Of a stretch of DNA of 64,000 nt, positions 1-8,359 are shown piece after piece. The stretch lies in the NCBI GenBank assembly GCA_009929375.1, contig SAAO01000007.1:1-64000 (forward strand), in the 5' to 3' direction. Both the position numbers and the translations under genes were made by a program. This DNA is from Bacteroidia bacterium. Its GTDB lineage: Bacteria; Bacteroidota; Bacteroidia; Bacteroidales; Paludibacteraceae. Below the pieces are notes generated by a model. That model was not told the origin of the DNA. It saw only the letters and a list, made by a program, of their open reading frames with translations, and ran no database searches. How positions within the stretch are numbered: the stretch's first letter is position 1; each line of letters opens with the position of its first letter.

Positions 1-512
1 GTTTTCAGTAAAACAAAAATAAAAACCGCTAATAATTGATATACAAATAAATAAAAATAAAAACCGACAAAATTCAAGTTTTGTCGGTCAGTAGTGATTA
101 TGAATATGATAAAAGAAACAGAGTCGAAAATAACATAAGGATTTTGCATTATTCCACTCAAATCGGGTTTATCCACAAAAAGTGAAGCCAGACCAATGAG
201 CAAAAGTGGTGCGCGCGACAATGTCATGGTTCCGAGAATATCGATGAATCTGAAGTTTTTACTGACGAACAAACCAGCCAGCCACATGATTACACTCATT
301 GATATAATGTTGACCGGAATCATAAGCCACGATTTTAGTGCGTCGAAATTTTCGGCAAAGTGCATATCAATGACTCCATCGAAATATATTTCCGAAAAAT
401 TGGCAGTAAAAGTAGTCAGAGCTACTATCACTAATCCAATTGCAAAGGCCTCCCAACCGGCAATGCGTTTAAACGGATTAAAAATAAAGGCTCCAAACTC
501 ATTTGTTTTCAT
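1..512 (-). CDS. YIP1-like integral membrane protein (3' end outside the window)
   Basis: Reading the minus strand from an ATG at 512 gives 170 codons that stay open to the window edge. It overlaps the end of the DUF2089 gene by 14 bases, so the two are probably translated together. About five hydrophobic segments are visible (near residues 21-40, 61-83, 98-112, 124-138 and 147-168), and the start NPFKRIAGWEAF resembles YIP1-domain proteins; this assignment is from memory of the family. The last part is suspicious: the frame runs through a perfect hairpin at 63-88 followed by a T-rich tract, which looks like an intrinsic terminator, while both other frames stop just before it (98-100 and 88-90). 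A small frameshift near the 3' end is therefore likely. Function unknown. Confidence 0.6.
   Translation of the reverse strand, partial: MKTNEFGAFIFNPFKRIAGWEAFAIGLVIVALTTFTANFSEIYFDGVIDMHFAENFDALKSWLMIPVNIISMSVIMWLAGLFVSKNFRFIDILGTMTLSRAPLLLIGLASLFVDKPDLSGIMQNPYVIFDSVSFIIFIITTDRQNLNFVGFYFYLFVYQLLAVFIFVLLK
45..88 (-). terminator. Probable intrinsic terminator lying inside an open frame
   Basis: Perfect 10-bp arms at 63-72 and 79-88 with a 6-base loop. On the minus strand the stem is followed by a T-rich run. It is placed as the end of the DUF2089/YIP1-like operon, although the reading frame passes through it. Confidence 0.6.
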
Positions 513-765
513 AATCAGCAATTTTTGAAATAATTTCGTTCAACATGTTTCTTACTGTCGGATAACTTAGTTTCAGATCCGAGGCCATTTCTTTCAGGCT
601 TCCGCTGTACTTTACAAATTTCAGGATGAAATTTTTATCTGCATCGGAGAGCAATGCCAGCACAGGCAGTTCATAAAGACCTGTTACTTCGGTCTCGCAA
701 TGCTCGCACTTCATACATTTTACTTTAAGTTGCGACCGGCAACTCGGACAATGTGTAGGTAGCAT
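499..765 (-). CDS. DUF2089 family protein, zinc-ribbon plus helix-turn-helix-like
   Basis: An 88-residue protein. The N-terminus has two CxxC pairs (CPSC at residues 6-9 and CMKCEHC near 18-23), a probable zinc ribbon. The C-terminal half (about residues 55-82) contains SLKEMASDLKLSYPTVRNML, which reads as a helix-turn-helix. This layout matches DUF2089. It has a good promoter just upstream and sits before a YIP1-like membrane protein whose start it overlaps. A role as a small DNA-binding regulator of its own operon is inference. The direct repeats at 825-877 are its best candidate target. Confidence 0.8.
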   Translation of the reverse strand: MLPTHCPSCRSQLKVKCMKCEHCETEVTGLYELPVLALLSDADKNFILKFVKYSGSLKEMASDLKLSYPTVRNMLNEIISKIADYENK

Positions 766-787
766 ATTATTTGGTTTTTAGTTTCTG

Positions 788-818
788 CAAAAGTAGAATA
801 AGTTTTTCATTAAACAAA
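788..818 (-). promoter_or_regulatory. Bacteroidetes-type promoter for the DUF2089/YIP1-like pair
   Basis: On the minus strand a -33 TTTG (815-818) lies 19 bases before a -7 TACTTTTG (788-795), matching TTTG-N19-TAnnTTTG. The start codon at 765 lies about 20 bases downstream. Confidence 0.75.
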
Positions 819-824
819 TAAAAT

Positions 825-877
825 ATTGAATAATATTTATTTCTTATTGAATAATATTTATTTTGTGTTTGAATAAT
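825..877 (-). repeat. Three phased direct repeats upstream of the DUF2089 promoter
   Basis: TTGAATAAT begins at 826, 847 and 869, a spacing of 21 and 22 bases, about two helix turns. The first two copies share 18 bases (825-842 and 846-863). The array lies just upstream of the -33 box of the minus-strand promoter, where an activator site would be expected. The function is inferred from position. Confidence 0.55.
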
Positions 878-882
878 AAAAT

Positions 883-915
883 AAAAAAAGGTCATTGCAT
901 AAACAATGACCTTTA
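883..915 (-). terminator. Intrinsic terminator after the DUF2891 gene
   Basis: Stem arms GGTCATTG (890-897) and CAATGACC (904-911). On the minus strand seven T follow (883-889). It lies 22 bases past the stop of the DUF2891 gene. Confidence 0.85.
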
Positions 916-937
916 TACATATATATATACTGAGGCT

Positions 938-2002
938 TTATTGCATGGCGTAAAGTGCAAAACTTGCCAACCAGTGACTTCCGCCATAATTATCGTGCGA
1001 AATATGTGGTAAAGCACTTTCAATAAAATGATTAGCAGTTTTCTGAAGCATTAAGGTTTTCTTTTTATTATTCAAATGTTTGGCAATACCTTTCATGCAC
1101 CAGGCTCTGCTGAAAGCAAGTCCATCCAAATGAACAATCTGATAGTCAGTCCTGTCACTCACTACGGCAAGTGTCATAAGCCGATCTAGACTGCGCTTTT
1201 CAAGATATTTGTCGAACCATTTTGAAAAATCATTTTTCGTCATAATTCGTCGCATTAAATCGGCTACAAGTAACGACGGACTGAAAAAATCGCTGCCATC
1301 AGGTTCAAAATATGCTGGAACTTTTTGGTTTTCAGCATAAAAGTCCATTGCTTTTTGAATAATAAGTTTTTCGAATTCTTTATCATTTACAGCTCTTGCG
1401 TAGTCCAGGGCAAAAGCCAACCCGAAAGCAGTATTGGGATGAACACCGGTTCGGTTTGGGTATGTTTGCTTTGGTAAAAAGTATTTCCAGAGTTTTACAA
1501 TCGTTTTGGTGAGTGGATGTAGCGTTTTATGCCATTCGCGGCCCTGAGGGTCGTTCCATAGCAGTAATTCTTCGTCGAGCTTTAGCAACCATGCCCAGCC
1601 ATAAGTACGTTCAAACGCTTTCCCTCCTGTGTATTTGCTGAAATAATCTGCTTCTTGAAGCATTTTCTCGGCTTTGAACGATTGATTTAGCAGGGCAACT
1701 ATGCTGTCACGGTTTTCGATATCAGGGAATTGTTTCAGAATTTTTACCAATAACCAGTGTCCGTGAACACTGCTGTGCCAGTCGAGGCAACCAAAAAATA
1801 CAGGATGAATTTCGGAAGGCAACAGCCTGTGATCATTTGCACTGTCGGACATATGCGAAGTTTTGTTCGGCCATTCCTGCGAAATACAGGCAAGTGGCAT
1901 TCGCGATAAACTCAGAGCCCGCTCACGGGTGATTTCAATGGCGCTGATTTGGAAAAATATCAGAAAAAATAAAACTGTTGAAAAGATTTTTTGCTTCTTC
2001 AT
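938..2002 (-). CDS. DUF2891 family secreted protein
   Basis: About 354 residues from the ATG at 2002. An upstream in-frame ATG at 2044 is less likely, because the sequence from 2002 (MKKQKIFSTVLFFLIFF) is a clean signal peptide. The core contains HPVFFGCLDWHSSVHGHW, which I recognise as the DUF2891 signature, and the rest is mostly helical as in that family, with many Trp and His. The biochemical role is not established. Residues in the DWHSSVHGH segment could bind a metal or sugar, but that is a guess. It follows yjbQ by 46 bases in the same direction and ends at a strong terminator. Confidence 0.8.
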   Translation of the reverse strand: MKKQKIFSTVLFFLIFFQISAIEITRERALSLSRMPLACISQEWPNKTSHMSDSANDHRLLPSEIHPVFFGCLDWHSSVHGHWLLVKILKQFPDIENRDSIVALLNQSFKAEKMLQEADYFSKYTGGKAFERTYGWAWLLKLDEELLLWNDPQGREWHKTLHPLTKTIVKLWKYFLPKQTYPNRTGVHPNTAFGLAFALDYARAVNDKEFEKLIIQKAMDFYAENQKVPAYFEPDGSDFFSPSLLVADLMRRIMTKNDFSKWFDKYLEKRSLDRLMTLAVVSDRTDYQIVHLDGLAFSRAWCMKGIAKHLNNKKKTLMLQKTANHFIESALPHISHDNYGGSHWLASFALYAMQ

Positions 2003-2048
2003 ATCATTTTTTATTCTGATTCCTGTATTTAATTTAAAGTGCATTAAA

Positions 2049-2459
2049 TTAGCTTATTATTGTTGCGACTACCTTTCTTGATTTTCCGTGAAGACGAAAT
2101 TCGCAAAGATAAATACCCTGCCAAACTCCCATGTTCAGTTTCCCTTTTGTAACAGGAATCGAAAGACTTACACCTACGATAGAAGACTTCGCATGCGCGG
2201 GCATATCGTCGTCGCCTTCGAGTGTGTGTACATAAAATGGTTCATTTTCCGGAATCAGTTTGTCGAAAATTCTGCTTAAATCGGTTTGTACATCCGGATC
2301 GGCATTTTCGTTTATTGTGAGTCCGGCCGAGGTGTGCTTCATAAATAAATTAAGTATTCCTGCTTCCGGCAGGCGTGGCAGATTACTGATAATTTCGTCT
2401 GTAATCAGATGCATGCCACGCGAACGTGCCCGGAGCGTAAATTCTGTTTGAATAGTCAT
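2049..2459 (-). CDS. yjbQ: YjbQ/UPF0047 family protein (secondary thiamine-phosphate synthase type)
   Basis: 136 residues, the usual length of the UPF0047 fold. Family hallmarks are present: KHTSAGLTINENADP in the first half and GVWQGIYLCEFR near the C-terminus. Some members have weak thiamine-phosphate synthase activity, and the true cellular role is uncertain. A soluble single-domain protein, it is followed 46 bases later by the DUF2891 gene. No clear -7 element was found upstream, only 26 bases of which separate it from the preceding membrane-protein gene, so the three may be cotranscribed from the promoter at 3055. Confidence 0.88.
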   Translation of the reverse strand: MTIQTEFTLRARSRGMHLITDEIISNLPRLPEAGILNLFMKHTSAGLTINENADPDVQTDLSRIFDKLIPENEPFYVHTLEGDDDMPAHAKSSIVGVSLSIPVTKGKLNMGVWQGIYLCEFRLHGKSRKVVATIIS

Positions 2460-2485
2460 ATTTGTTAAGTATTTTTGTTGGTTGA

Positions 2486-3028
2486 TTATTGAAATTTATT
2501 TCTCATATACCATATTAATTGCCTTAAAACCATGTAAAAAATGTAGCATAGAATGATCACGACTAATCCTGAAACACTATACCACTTTAATGTGGTGGCT
2601 ATAGAGCCTCTTGAAGCCATTTTTTCTGTAATTTCCGGAAAATTCAAAAGCAATAAAAGAGTATTTATGTTTTCGAAAATATCAAAGATTACTGCCGGAA
2701 TAGCAGAAAAACGAAGAAATGATGTGAACATTCCCAGCTTTCCAATGTTTTTCTGCAAAAAAATAATTGCATGCCAAGAAAGCATAAAATAGGCGTAAAT
2801 GTATATTGTATCGGCAGCTAAAAAGTACAGATAGTGTAAACGTCCTTCCGTGCCAATGGTATTAAATAAATTCAGTACATAATTTAAGTCGTACGTTGAA
2901 CGTAAATCCAGCATTGCCAACCCTTCCAAAGGATTATTGATTTCTGTCATTGGGAATATTATAGTATTGAATAATAATATAATGACAGAAAAAACAGCAA
3001 TAGCAATTAATCGTCTCGTTTCTTTCAT
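2486..3028 (-). CDS. Unknown four-helix integral membrane protein
   Basis: 180 residues with four likely membrane helices: near residues 8-28, 68-92, 100-125 and 150-172. I do not recognise the family. There is no signal-peptide cleavage motif, no cysteine pair, and no obvious catalytic motif. The loop between helices 1 and 2 is about 40 residues and polar, and the C-terminus is basic (YMRNKFQ), which fits a cytoplasmic end. It is the first gene of a likely minus-strand unit with yjbQ and the DUF2891 gene. Confidence 0.7.
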   Translation of the reverse strand: MKETRRLIAIAVFSVIILLFNTIIFPMTEINNPLEGLAMLDLRSTYDLNYVLNLFNTIGTEGRLHYLYFLAADTIYIYAYFMLSWHAIIFLQKNIGKLGMFTSFLRFSAIPAVIFDIFENINTLLLLLNFPEITEKMASRGSIATTLKWYSVSGLVVIILCYIFYMVLRQLIWYMRNKFQ

Positions 3029-3054
3029 AAATTCAACGTTAACAGATTTACATG

Positions 3055-3062
3055 CAAATATA
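3055..3062 (-). promoter_or_regulatory. -7 element before the unknown membrane-protein gene
   Basis: Minus-strand TATATTTG matches TAnnTTTG and lies 27 bases before the start at 3028. No good -33 box is visible. Confidence 0.5.
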
Positions 3063-3241
3063 TGTTTTAAATTCTGATAATTATTTTGCCTGATTCATAA
3101 TTGGTGAAGAATGGAGTATTATTATCCAAAATTGCAATTTTTGTAATCCCGCAGATTTCATTTTATACAATTTTATGGCTGAATGTGCAAATGCTTAACT
3201 TTATTTCCGATAATTTCTGCGGTTTAATCACTTTTTACTGT

Positions 3242-3249
3242 TAATTTTG
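3242..3249 (+). promoter_or_regulatory. -7 element before the YycJ-type hydrolase gene
   Basis: TAATTTTG matches TAnnTTTG, 25 bases before the start at 3275. Confidence 0.6.
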
Positions 3250-3274
3250 TAAACTTATTATTTGAATTTAGAAT

Positions 3275-4081
3275 ATGGATAAATTGAGATTTCAGAGCAT
3301 GGGGAGCGGTAGTAGTGGAAATTGTTATTTCATCGGCAACTCTTCATATGGAATTCTGATAGATGCGGGGATAGGAGTGAGGACCATAAGAAAAAATCTC
3401 AGAAATATTGGACTGGATTTTCATAACATAATGGCTGTATTTGTAACTCACGATCATGCCGACCACATCAGAGCAATAGGCTCGCTTGGCGAACGTTATA
3501 AAATACCTGTTTATGCCACCCGTCTGACACATGAAGGAGTTCAGAGAAGTTATTGTGTGACCGAAAAACTGCATACAAGCCGAAAATATATCGAAAAGTT
3601 TGAAACCGTTCAGATTCGCGATTTCAATGTGACTGCTTTTCCGGTTTCGCACGATGCTACTGATAATGTGGGTTACAAAGTATGTTATAAAGAAAAAATA
3701 TTTACCTTTGCTACAGATTTGGGTCATGTGTGTGAAAATGCTGCTGAGAATCTGAAAGTTGCAGACTATATGGTGCTTGAAGCTAACTACGATCACGACA
3801 TGTTGCAAAACGGTCCGTATCCTGTTCATTTAAAGGAGCGTATACGAAATGGAAAAGGACACCTGTGCAATACCCAAACAGCTGGTTTTCTTTCCGAGAA
3901 TTACAGCGAAAAAATGAAATACGTTTTTTTGTGTCACCTGAGTCGCGAAAATAATAGTCCTGAAAAGGCATTTGAAACAATTGCCGACAGCCTTGCTCAA
4001 AAAAACATAAAAGTGGGAGAAGACATTCAGCTTGTGGTACTCGACAGATATTCACCATCAGAACTTTATGTGTTCGAATAA
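3275..4081 (+). CDS. YycJ/WalJ-type metallo-beta-lactamase-fold hydrolase
   Basis: 268 residues. The metal-binding signature HDHADH is at about residues 60-65, and further ligands are expected at PVSHDA (near 125), ATDLGH (near 148) and CHLSREN (near 215). The N-terminal GSGSSGNCYF and the overall length fit the YycJ subgroup of single-stranded nucleic-acid exonuclease-like hydrolases, linked in Firmicutes to cell-wall regulation and in vitro to DNA processing. Cytoplasmic; two metal ions expected. It has its own promoter and lies 66 bases before the mannosyltransferase gene in the same direction. Confidence 0.88.
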   Translation: MDKLRFQSMGSGSSGNCYFIGNSSYGILIDAGIGVRTIRKNLRNIGLDFHNIMAVFVTHDHADHIRAIGSLGERYKIPVYATRLTHEGVQRSYCVTEKLHTSRKYIEKFETVQIRDFNVTAFPVSHDATDNVGYKVCYKEKIFTFATDLGHVCENAAENLKVADYMVLEANYDHDMLQNGPYPVHLKERIRNGKGHLCNTQTAGFLSENYSEKMKYVFLCHLSRENNSPEKAFETIADSLAQKNIKVGEDIQLVVLDRYSPSELYVFE

Positions 4082-4147
4082 AGCTGTTTAATCATTTAAA
4101 ATATAGTTGTTTAAAATAATAATTCGTCCGTTTAAAAACCTATTCAC

Positions 4148-4894
4148 ATGCCAGCGAAGTTAGTAATTATCCCAACCTACAACGAAAAGGAAAATATCGA
4201 GAACATCATCAGAGCTGTTTTCAATCAGCCTCTGTCGTTTCATATCCTTATTATTGAGGATGGATCGCCGGATGGAACTGCGGCAATAGTCAAAAAGCTT
4301 CAACAGGAATTTCCTGAAAAACTTTTTATGGTCGAACGTCAGGGAAAACTCGGATTGGGAACTGCCTATATTGCCGGTTTTAAATGGGGATTAGCCAATG
4401 GATACGACTATATTTTTGAAATGGATGCTGATTTCTCGCACAATCCTGCCGACTTAGCCCGACTTTATGATGCATGTGCCAATATGGGAGCAGATGTGGC
4501 GATTGGTTCGCGTTATATAACGGGTGTAAATGTGGTAAACTGGCCTATCGGACGCGTTTTAATGTCTTATTTTGCTTCGAAATACGTGCGTTTTGTGCTG
4601 GGTATGAAAATTGCCGACACTACAGCAGGTTTTAAATGCTACCGACGCGAAGTACTTGAAACCATTGAACTCGACAAAATTCGTTTCAAAGGATATGCTT
4701 TTCAGGTAGAAATGAAGTTTACTGCCTATAAATGTGGTTTTAAGCTTACTGAAGTGCCCATTATCTTCATAAATCGTGAACTTGGAACTTCCAAAATGAG
4801 CGGAGGTATTTTCGGAGAAGCATTTTTCGGTGTCATTCAGCTCAAATTAAACAGTTGGTTTCGTAAATTTCCGGTTAAACAGAAAGCCAGATAA
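4148..4894 (+). CDS. Polyprenol-phosphate mannosyltransferase-like GT2 enzyme
   Basis: 248 residues, a single GT-A fold without membrane helices, as in soluble dolichol-phosphate mannose synthases. Motifs: IPTYNEKENI at the N-terminus, EDGSPDGT (about residues 36-43) for nucleotide-sugar binding, and MDADFSHNP (about 91-99), which holds the metal-binding acidic pair. It would transfer a sugar, probably mannose from GDP-mannose, onto a polyprenyl phosphate for periplasmic glycosylation. The donor cannot be proved from sequence. It lies 37 bases before pyrC, so cotranscription is likely. Confidence 0.9.
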   Translation: MPAKLVIIPTYNEKENIENIIRAVFNQPLSFHILIIEDGSPDGTAAIVKKLQQEFPEKLFMVERQGKLGLGTAYIAGFKWGLANGYDYIFEMDADFSHNPADLARLYDACANMGADVAIGSRYITGVNVVNWPIGRVLMSYFASKYVRFVLGMKIADTTAGFKCYRREVLETIELDKIRFKGYAFQVEMKFTAYKCGFKLTEVPIIFINRELGTSKMSGGIFGEAFFGVIQLKLNSWFRKFPVKQKAR

Positions 4895-4931
4895 TTCCTG
4901 AATCTGTTTTGAAGCATAAAACTTATACAAA

Positions 4932-6278
4932 ATGTCGAAACTGTTTATAAAAAACGCAACAATAATCAACGAGGGTCGGACTTTTCAGGGTTCGGTTCTT
5001 GTTGAAAACGAAATGATTGTAAGTGTTGTTGAAGGGAATTATTCAAATCAGCTTCCTGAAAATACACAAATTATTGATGCGACCGGAAAACTGCTTATTC
5101 CCGGGGTTATCGACGATCAGGTTCATTTTCGCGATCCCGGTCTAACACACAAAGGCGATATAAGTACCGAATCGAGAGCAGCTGTTGCTGGTGGGGTTAC
5201 ATCTTTCATGGATATGCCCAATACTATGCCCCTGACAACAACTGTTGAAGCTCTCGAAAACAAATATTTGATGAGTGCTGATAAGGCATTCGCAAACTAT
5301 TCGTTCTACATGGGAGCTACCAACAACAATCTCGACGAACTGAGAAAAGTTGATCCGCGAACTGTATGCGGGGTGAAAGTTTTTATGGGTTCTTCGACAG
5401 GTAACATGCTGGTTGATAATAAGGAGACGCTTAGTGGAATTTTTGCTGAAATACCAATGCTGATAGCCACACATTGTGAGGATGAAGCTACAATTCAGCA
5501 AAATAAAGCGCATTATACAGCACTTTACGGCAAAGATTTAGCAATTAAATATCATCCGCTTATTCGCAATGCCGAAGCTTGTTACCGTTCGTCTTCATTT
5601 GCCGTTGAGCTTGCTTCAAAATATAATGCCCGTCTGCATGTGCTGCATATTTCTACTGAAAAAGAAATGGAATTATTCAGAAATGACATTCCACTAACGC
5701 AGAAAAATATTACGGCTGAAATTTGCGTACACCATTTATGGTTTTCTGATGTTGATTATGAAAAATACGGTAACCGTATAAAATGGAATCCGGCTGTGAA
5801 ATCAGAAAATGACAGGTTAGCGCTTATTCAGGCATTGAATTCAGATAAGATTGACGTGGTGGCAACCGATCACGCGCCACATTTACTTCGTGAAAAAGAA
5901 GGTTCGTGTCTGAAAGCTGCATCTGGAGGCCCGCTGATTCAACATTCGCTTGTAGCTATGCTTCAAATGGCTAGAAACGGAGTGTTTACTTACGAAACAG
6001 TGATACGGAAAATGTGTCATGCTCCCGCAGATTTGTTCCGTATTGATCGCCGTGGGTATATTCGTGCCGGATATTTTGCCGATCTCGTTTTGATAGATTC
6101 TAAAGCTGAATGGACTGTAAATGAGGATAATATTCTTTATAAATGTGCCTGGTCTCCTTTCGAATCCACTACATTTAATCACAAAGTAACCGATACATGG
6201 GTAAATGGCCAGCATGTGTACAACAACGGACAAATTAATGAAAATATAAGAGGAAAGAGATTGATGTTTAATTTATAA
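4932..6278 (+). CDS. pyrC: Dihydroorotase
   Basis: 448 residues, class I (long) dihydroorotase of the amidohydrolase superfamily. It converts carbamoyl-aspartate to dihydroorotate in pyrimidine synthesis. Motifs: [13 protein letters not shown] (about 64-76), [17 protein letters not shown] (near 184), HVLHIS (near 237) and ATDHAPH (about 311-317). In the first metal motif, usually HxH, the first position is Gln (Gln63-Val-His65). I believe this occurs in related Bacteroidetes but could not verify it. The companion genes pyrK and pyrD are in this window at 17,828-19,503. Confidence 0.93.
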   Translation: MSKLFIKNATIINEGRTFQGSVLVENEMIVSVVEGNYSNQLPENTQIIDATGKLLIPGVIDDQVHFRDPGLTHKGDISTESRAAVAGGVTSFMDMPNTMPLTTTVEALENKYLMSADKAFANYSFYMGATNNNLDELRKVDPRTVCGVKVFMGSSTGNMLVDNKETLSGIFAEIPMLIATHCEDEATIQQNKAHYTALYGKDLAIKYHPLIRNAEACYRSSSFAVELASKYNARLHVLHISTEKEMELFRNDIPLTQKNITAEICVHHLWFSDVDYEKYGNRIKWNPAVKSENDRLALIQALNSDKIDVVATDHAPHLLREKEGSCLKAASGGPLIQHSLVAMLQMARNGVFTYETVIRKMCHAPADLFRIDRRGYIRAGYFADLVLIDSKAEWTVNEDNILYKCAWSPFESTTFNHKVTDTWVNGQHVYNNGQINENIRGKRLMFNL

Positions 6279-6347
6279 ACAATTTGATGATAAAAATTTG
6301 AGCGCTGAATTATTTCTCTTTATATATTACAGAATCATCTACAACAA

Positions 6348-7382
6348 ATGAAAATAAACAAACGTGCTGCCGGATTTGCTATTATTGCACTAATAATTCT
6401 GGCTTATGCATTAATTTTCCATCGCCCTCAGGCCGAAGCCGAACTTCCTTATACGCATAACGAAGGAAAAGCTCAGGGAACATATTATTCAGCTGTATAT
6501 CAACATCCTGAAGGGAAAGATATTCAGTCAGAAATTGAAAAATTCTTCGCTGAATTCGATGCTTCATTGTCAACTTACAATCCCAACTCAATTATTTCGG
6601 GTATAAACAAAAATGTGGACAGTGTAACCACTGATGTATATTTTGAGACAATGTATAATTCGGCTCGTAAGGTGTCCGAAAAAACAAATGGTGCCTTTGA
6701 CATTACAGTAGCACCACTTGTGAATGCCTGGGGATTTGGTTTTGGTAATAAAGATCATGCTGAAGCTCCGGATATTAAACCTATTATGCCTTTGATAGGA
6801 TATGAAAAAATATCGCTTGAAAATCACCGTATTGTGAAACAAAATCCTGATATTATGCTGGATGCAAGTGCAATTGCGCAGGGTTTATCGGCCGATTTGA
6901 TTGCTGAACTTTTCGAAAAACATGGTTGCAAAAATTATATGATCGATATTGGTGGTGAGATTGTTTGTAAGGGAAAAAATCCAAAAGGTAATAACTGGCA
7001 GATCGGAATTGATAAGCCTGTGGACGATCCTGTGAATGAATCGGCTGAAATTCAGACAATTCTCAGTATAACCAATGTGGGGCTTACTACTTCGGGAAAT
7101 TACCGGCAGTTTTATTTTCGTGATGGCAAAAAATTTGCTCACACCATCGATCCGAGAACAGGCAAGCCCGTAGATCATAGTATGTTGAGTGCTACAGTTG
7201 TAGCTGCCGATTGTATGACAGCTGATGCTTATGCCACTGCTTTTATGGTTTTAGGTGTTGATAGTGCTATGAAAGTTTGTAACAGCATTGACGGACTCGA
7301 TTGTTATCTGATTTATTCCGACGAAAAGGGTGATTTTAAAACAATATATACAAAGGGATTCGAAAAATATCTTCAAAAATAA
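6348..7382 (+). CDS. apbE: FAD:protein FMN transferase, membrane-anchored
   Basis: 344 residues of the ApbE family, which attaches FMN to a threonine of periplasmic-facing proteins such as Nqr/Rnf subunits. An uncleaved N-terminal membrane anchor (about residues 10-26) replaces the lipoprotein signal found in many relatives; no lipobox cysteine is seen. Motifs: FDASLSTYNPNS, GAFDITVAPLVNAWGFG (about 116-132), DASAIAQGLSAD, DIGGE (about 201-205) and TSGNYRQFY. The C-terminal segment MTADAYATAFMVLG carries the conserved Asp-Ala/Thr metal site. It lies 69 bases after pyrC; no Rnf or Nqr genes are nearby. Confidence 0.92.
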   Translation: MKINKRAAGFAIIALIILAYALIFHRPQAEAELPYTHNEGKAQGTYYSAVYQHPEGKDIQSEIEKFFAEFDASLSTYNPNSIISGINKNVDSVTTDVYFETMYNSARKVSEKTNGAFDITVAPLVNAWGFGFGNKDHAEAPDIKPIMPLIGYEKISLENHRIVKQNPDIMLDASAIAQGLSADLIAELFEKHGCKNYMIDIGGEIVCKGKNPKGNNWQIGIDKPVDDPVNESAEIQTILSITNVGLTTSGNYRQFYFRDGKKFAHTIDPRTGKPVDHSMLSATVVAADCMTADAYATAFMVLGVDSAMKVCNSIDGLDCYLIYSDEKGDFKTIYTKGFEKYLQK

Positions 7383-7520
7383 TCGCTACTCTTTTATAAC
7401 TTTGAATAAGATCGTGGCCGAACCGGTTAAATAAACATCAGTTTAACTTAAATGTCGGACTTACAGCATAGAAATTCAAAAAAAATATCGTTTTTATTTT
7501 TTTATTATCAATATATTAAC

Positions 7521-7528
7521 TACTTTTG
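7521..7528 (+). promoter_or_regulatory. -7 element of bamD
   Basis: TACTTTTG matches TAnnTTTG and lies 16 bases before the ATG at 7545. A longer in-frame start at 7452 would put this promoter inside the coding region, so the 7545 start is preferred. Confidence 0.65.
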
Positions 7529-7544
7529 CAGTCCAATTTTCAAC

Positions 7545-8348
7545 ATGAAAAAGATTTCATTTTTATTTATAATTTCAGTAGTGTTTCTAAGTGCTTGTGG
7601 TGAATATCAAAAACTGCTTAAAAGTACTGATCCCGAACTGAAATACACAAAGGCAATTGAATATTTCGAAAAAGGTGATTTTATGCGTGCAAGTACCTTG
7701 TTCGATGAAATTGCCATTTACTATAAAGGAACCGAGCGTTCGGAAGAAGTTCTGAACTATATTGCTAAATCTTACATGGGGCAGAAGGACTATTTCTCTG
7801 CAAGCGAGTACTATAAAACTTATGTAAAGACTTATCCTAAAGGTAAATACATAACCGAAGCAAAATTCATGATTGGTTATTGTTATTATCTTGATTCGCC
7901 GGATGCGCGTCTCGATCAAACAGCTACCTACGATGCAATAACAGCTTTGCAAGAGTTTGTGGATGTTTATCCTGAGAGCGAACGTGTTCAGGAAGCTTAT
8001 AAGTTGCTCGATGAAATGAACGACAAACTTGCTTACAAATATCTGATTAACTCCAGATTGTATTATAATTTAGGAAATTATCTGGCCAACAATTACGAGT
8101 CGGCAGTGATTACGGCTCAAAACGGGCTTAAAAAATTTCCAACAAACAAATATCGTGAGGAGTTGTCAATGATTATTCTTGAAGCCAAATATCAGCAGGC
8201 TGTACAGAGTGTCGAAGAAAAGAAAATTGAAAGATACCGGAATACAATCGACGAATATTACAATTTTGTAAATGAGTTTCCTGAAGGCAAAATAAAAAAG
8301 CAGGCCGATAGAATTTTCAATGAATGTAAAAAAATAGTAAAAGACTAA
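7545..8348 (+). CDS. bamD: Outer membrane assembly lipoprotein BamD
   Basis: 267 residues from the ATG at 7545. A signal peptide ends in a lipobox with Cys18 (FLSACGEYQKLL). TPR-like repeats follow, including EYFEKGDFMRASTLFDEI and YFSASEYYKTYVKTYP, typical of BamD, which works with BamA to insert outer membrane proteins. The next gene is rpoZ, 11 bases after the stop, and then come coaBC, DUF4835 and recN, an order I recognise from other Bacteroidetes. A 31-residue upstream extension is open but lacks signal-peptide logic and contains the promoter. Confidence 0.92.
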   Translation: MKKISFLFIISVVFLSACGEYQKLLKSTDPELKYTKAIEYFEKGDFMRASTLFDEIAIYYKGTERSEEVLNYIAKSYMGQKDYFSASEYYKTYVKTYPKGKYITEAKFMIGYCYYLDSPDARLDQTATYDAITALQEFVDVYPESERVQEAYKLLDEMNDKLAYKYLINSRLYYNLGNYLANNYESAVITAQNGLKKFPTNKYREELSMIILEAKYQQAVQSVEEKKIERYRNTIDEYYNFVNEFPEGKIKKQADRIFNECKKIVKD

Positions 8349-8359
8349 ATATACAAAGT

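Noticed and set aside
169-177. TTATCCACA, a DnaA-box match
   Set aside because: A single copy inside coding sequence; no cluster of boxes and no dnaA or dnaN nearby, so no origin is claimed.
2470-2477. Plus-strand TATTTTTG promoter-like element
   Set aside because: It points into the antisense of minus-strand genes with no plus-strand gene after it; such matches occur by chance in AT-rich DNA.
7452-7544. Longer N-terminus for BamD
   Set aside because: It would place the promoter in the coding region and hide the signal peptide and lipobox.
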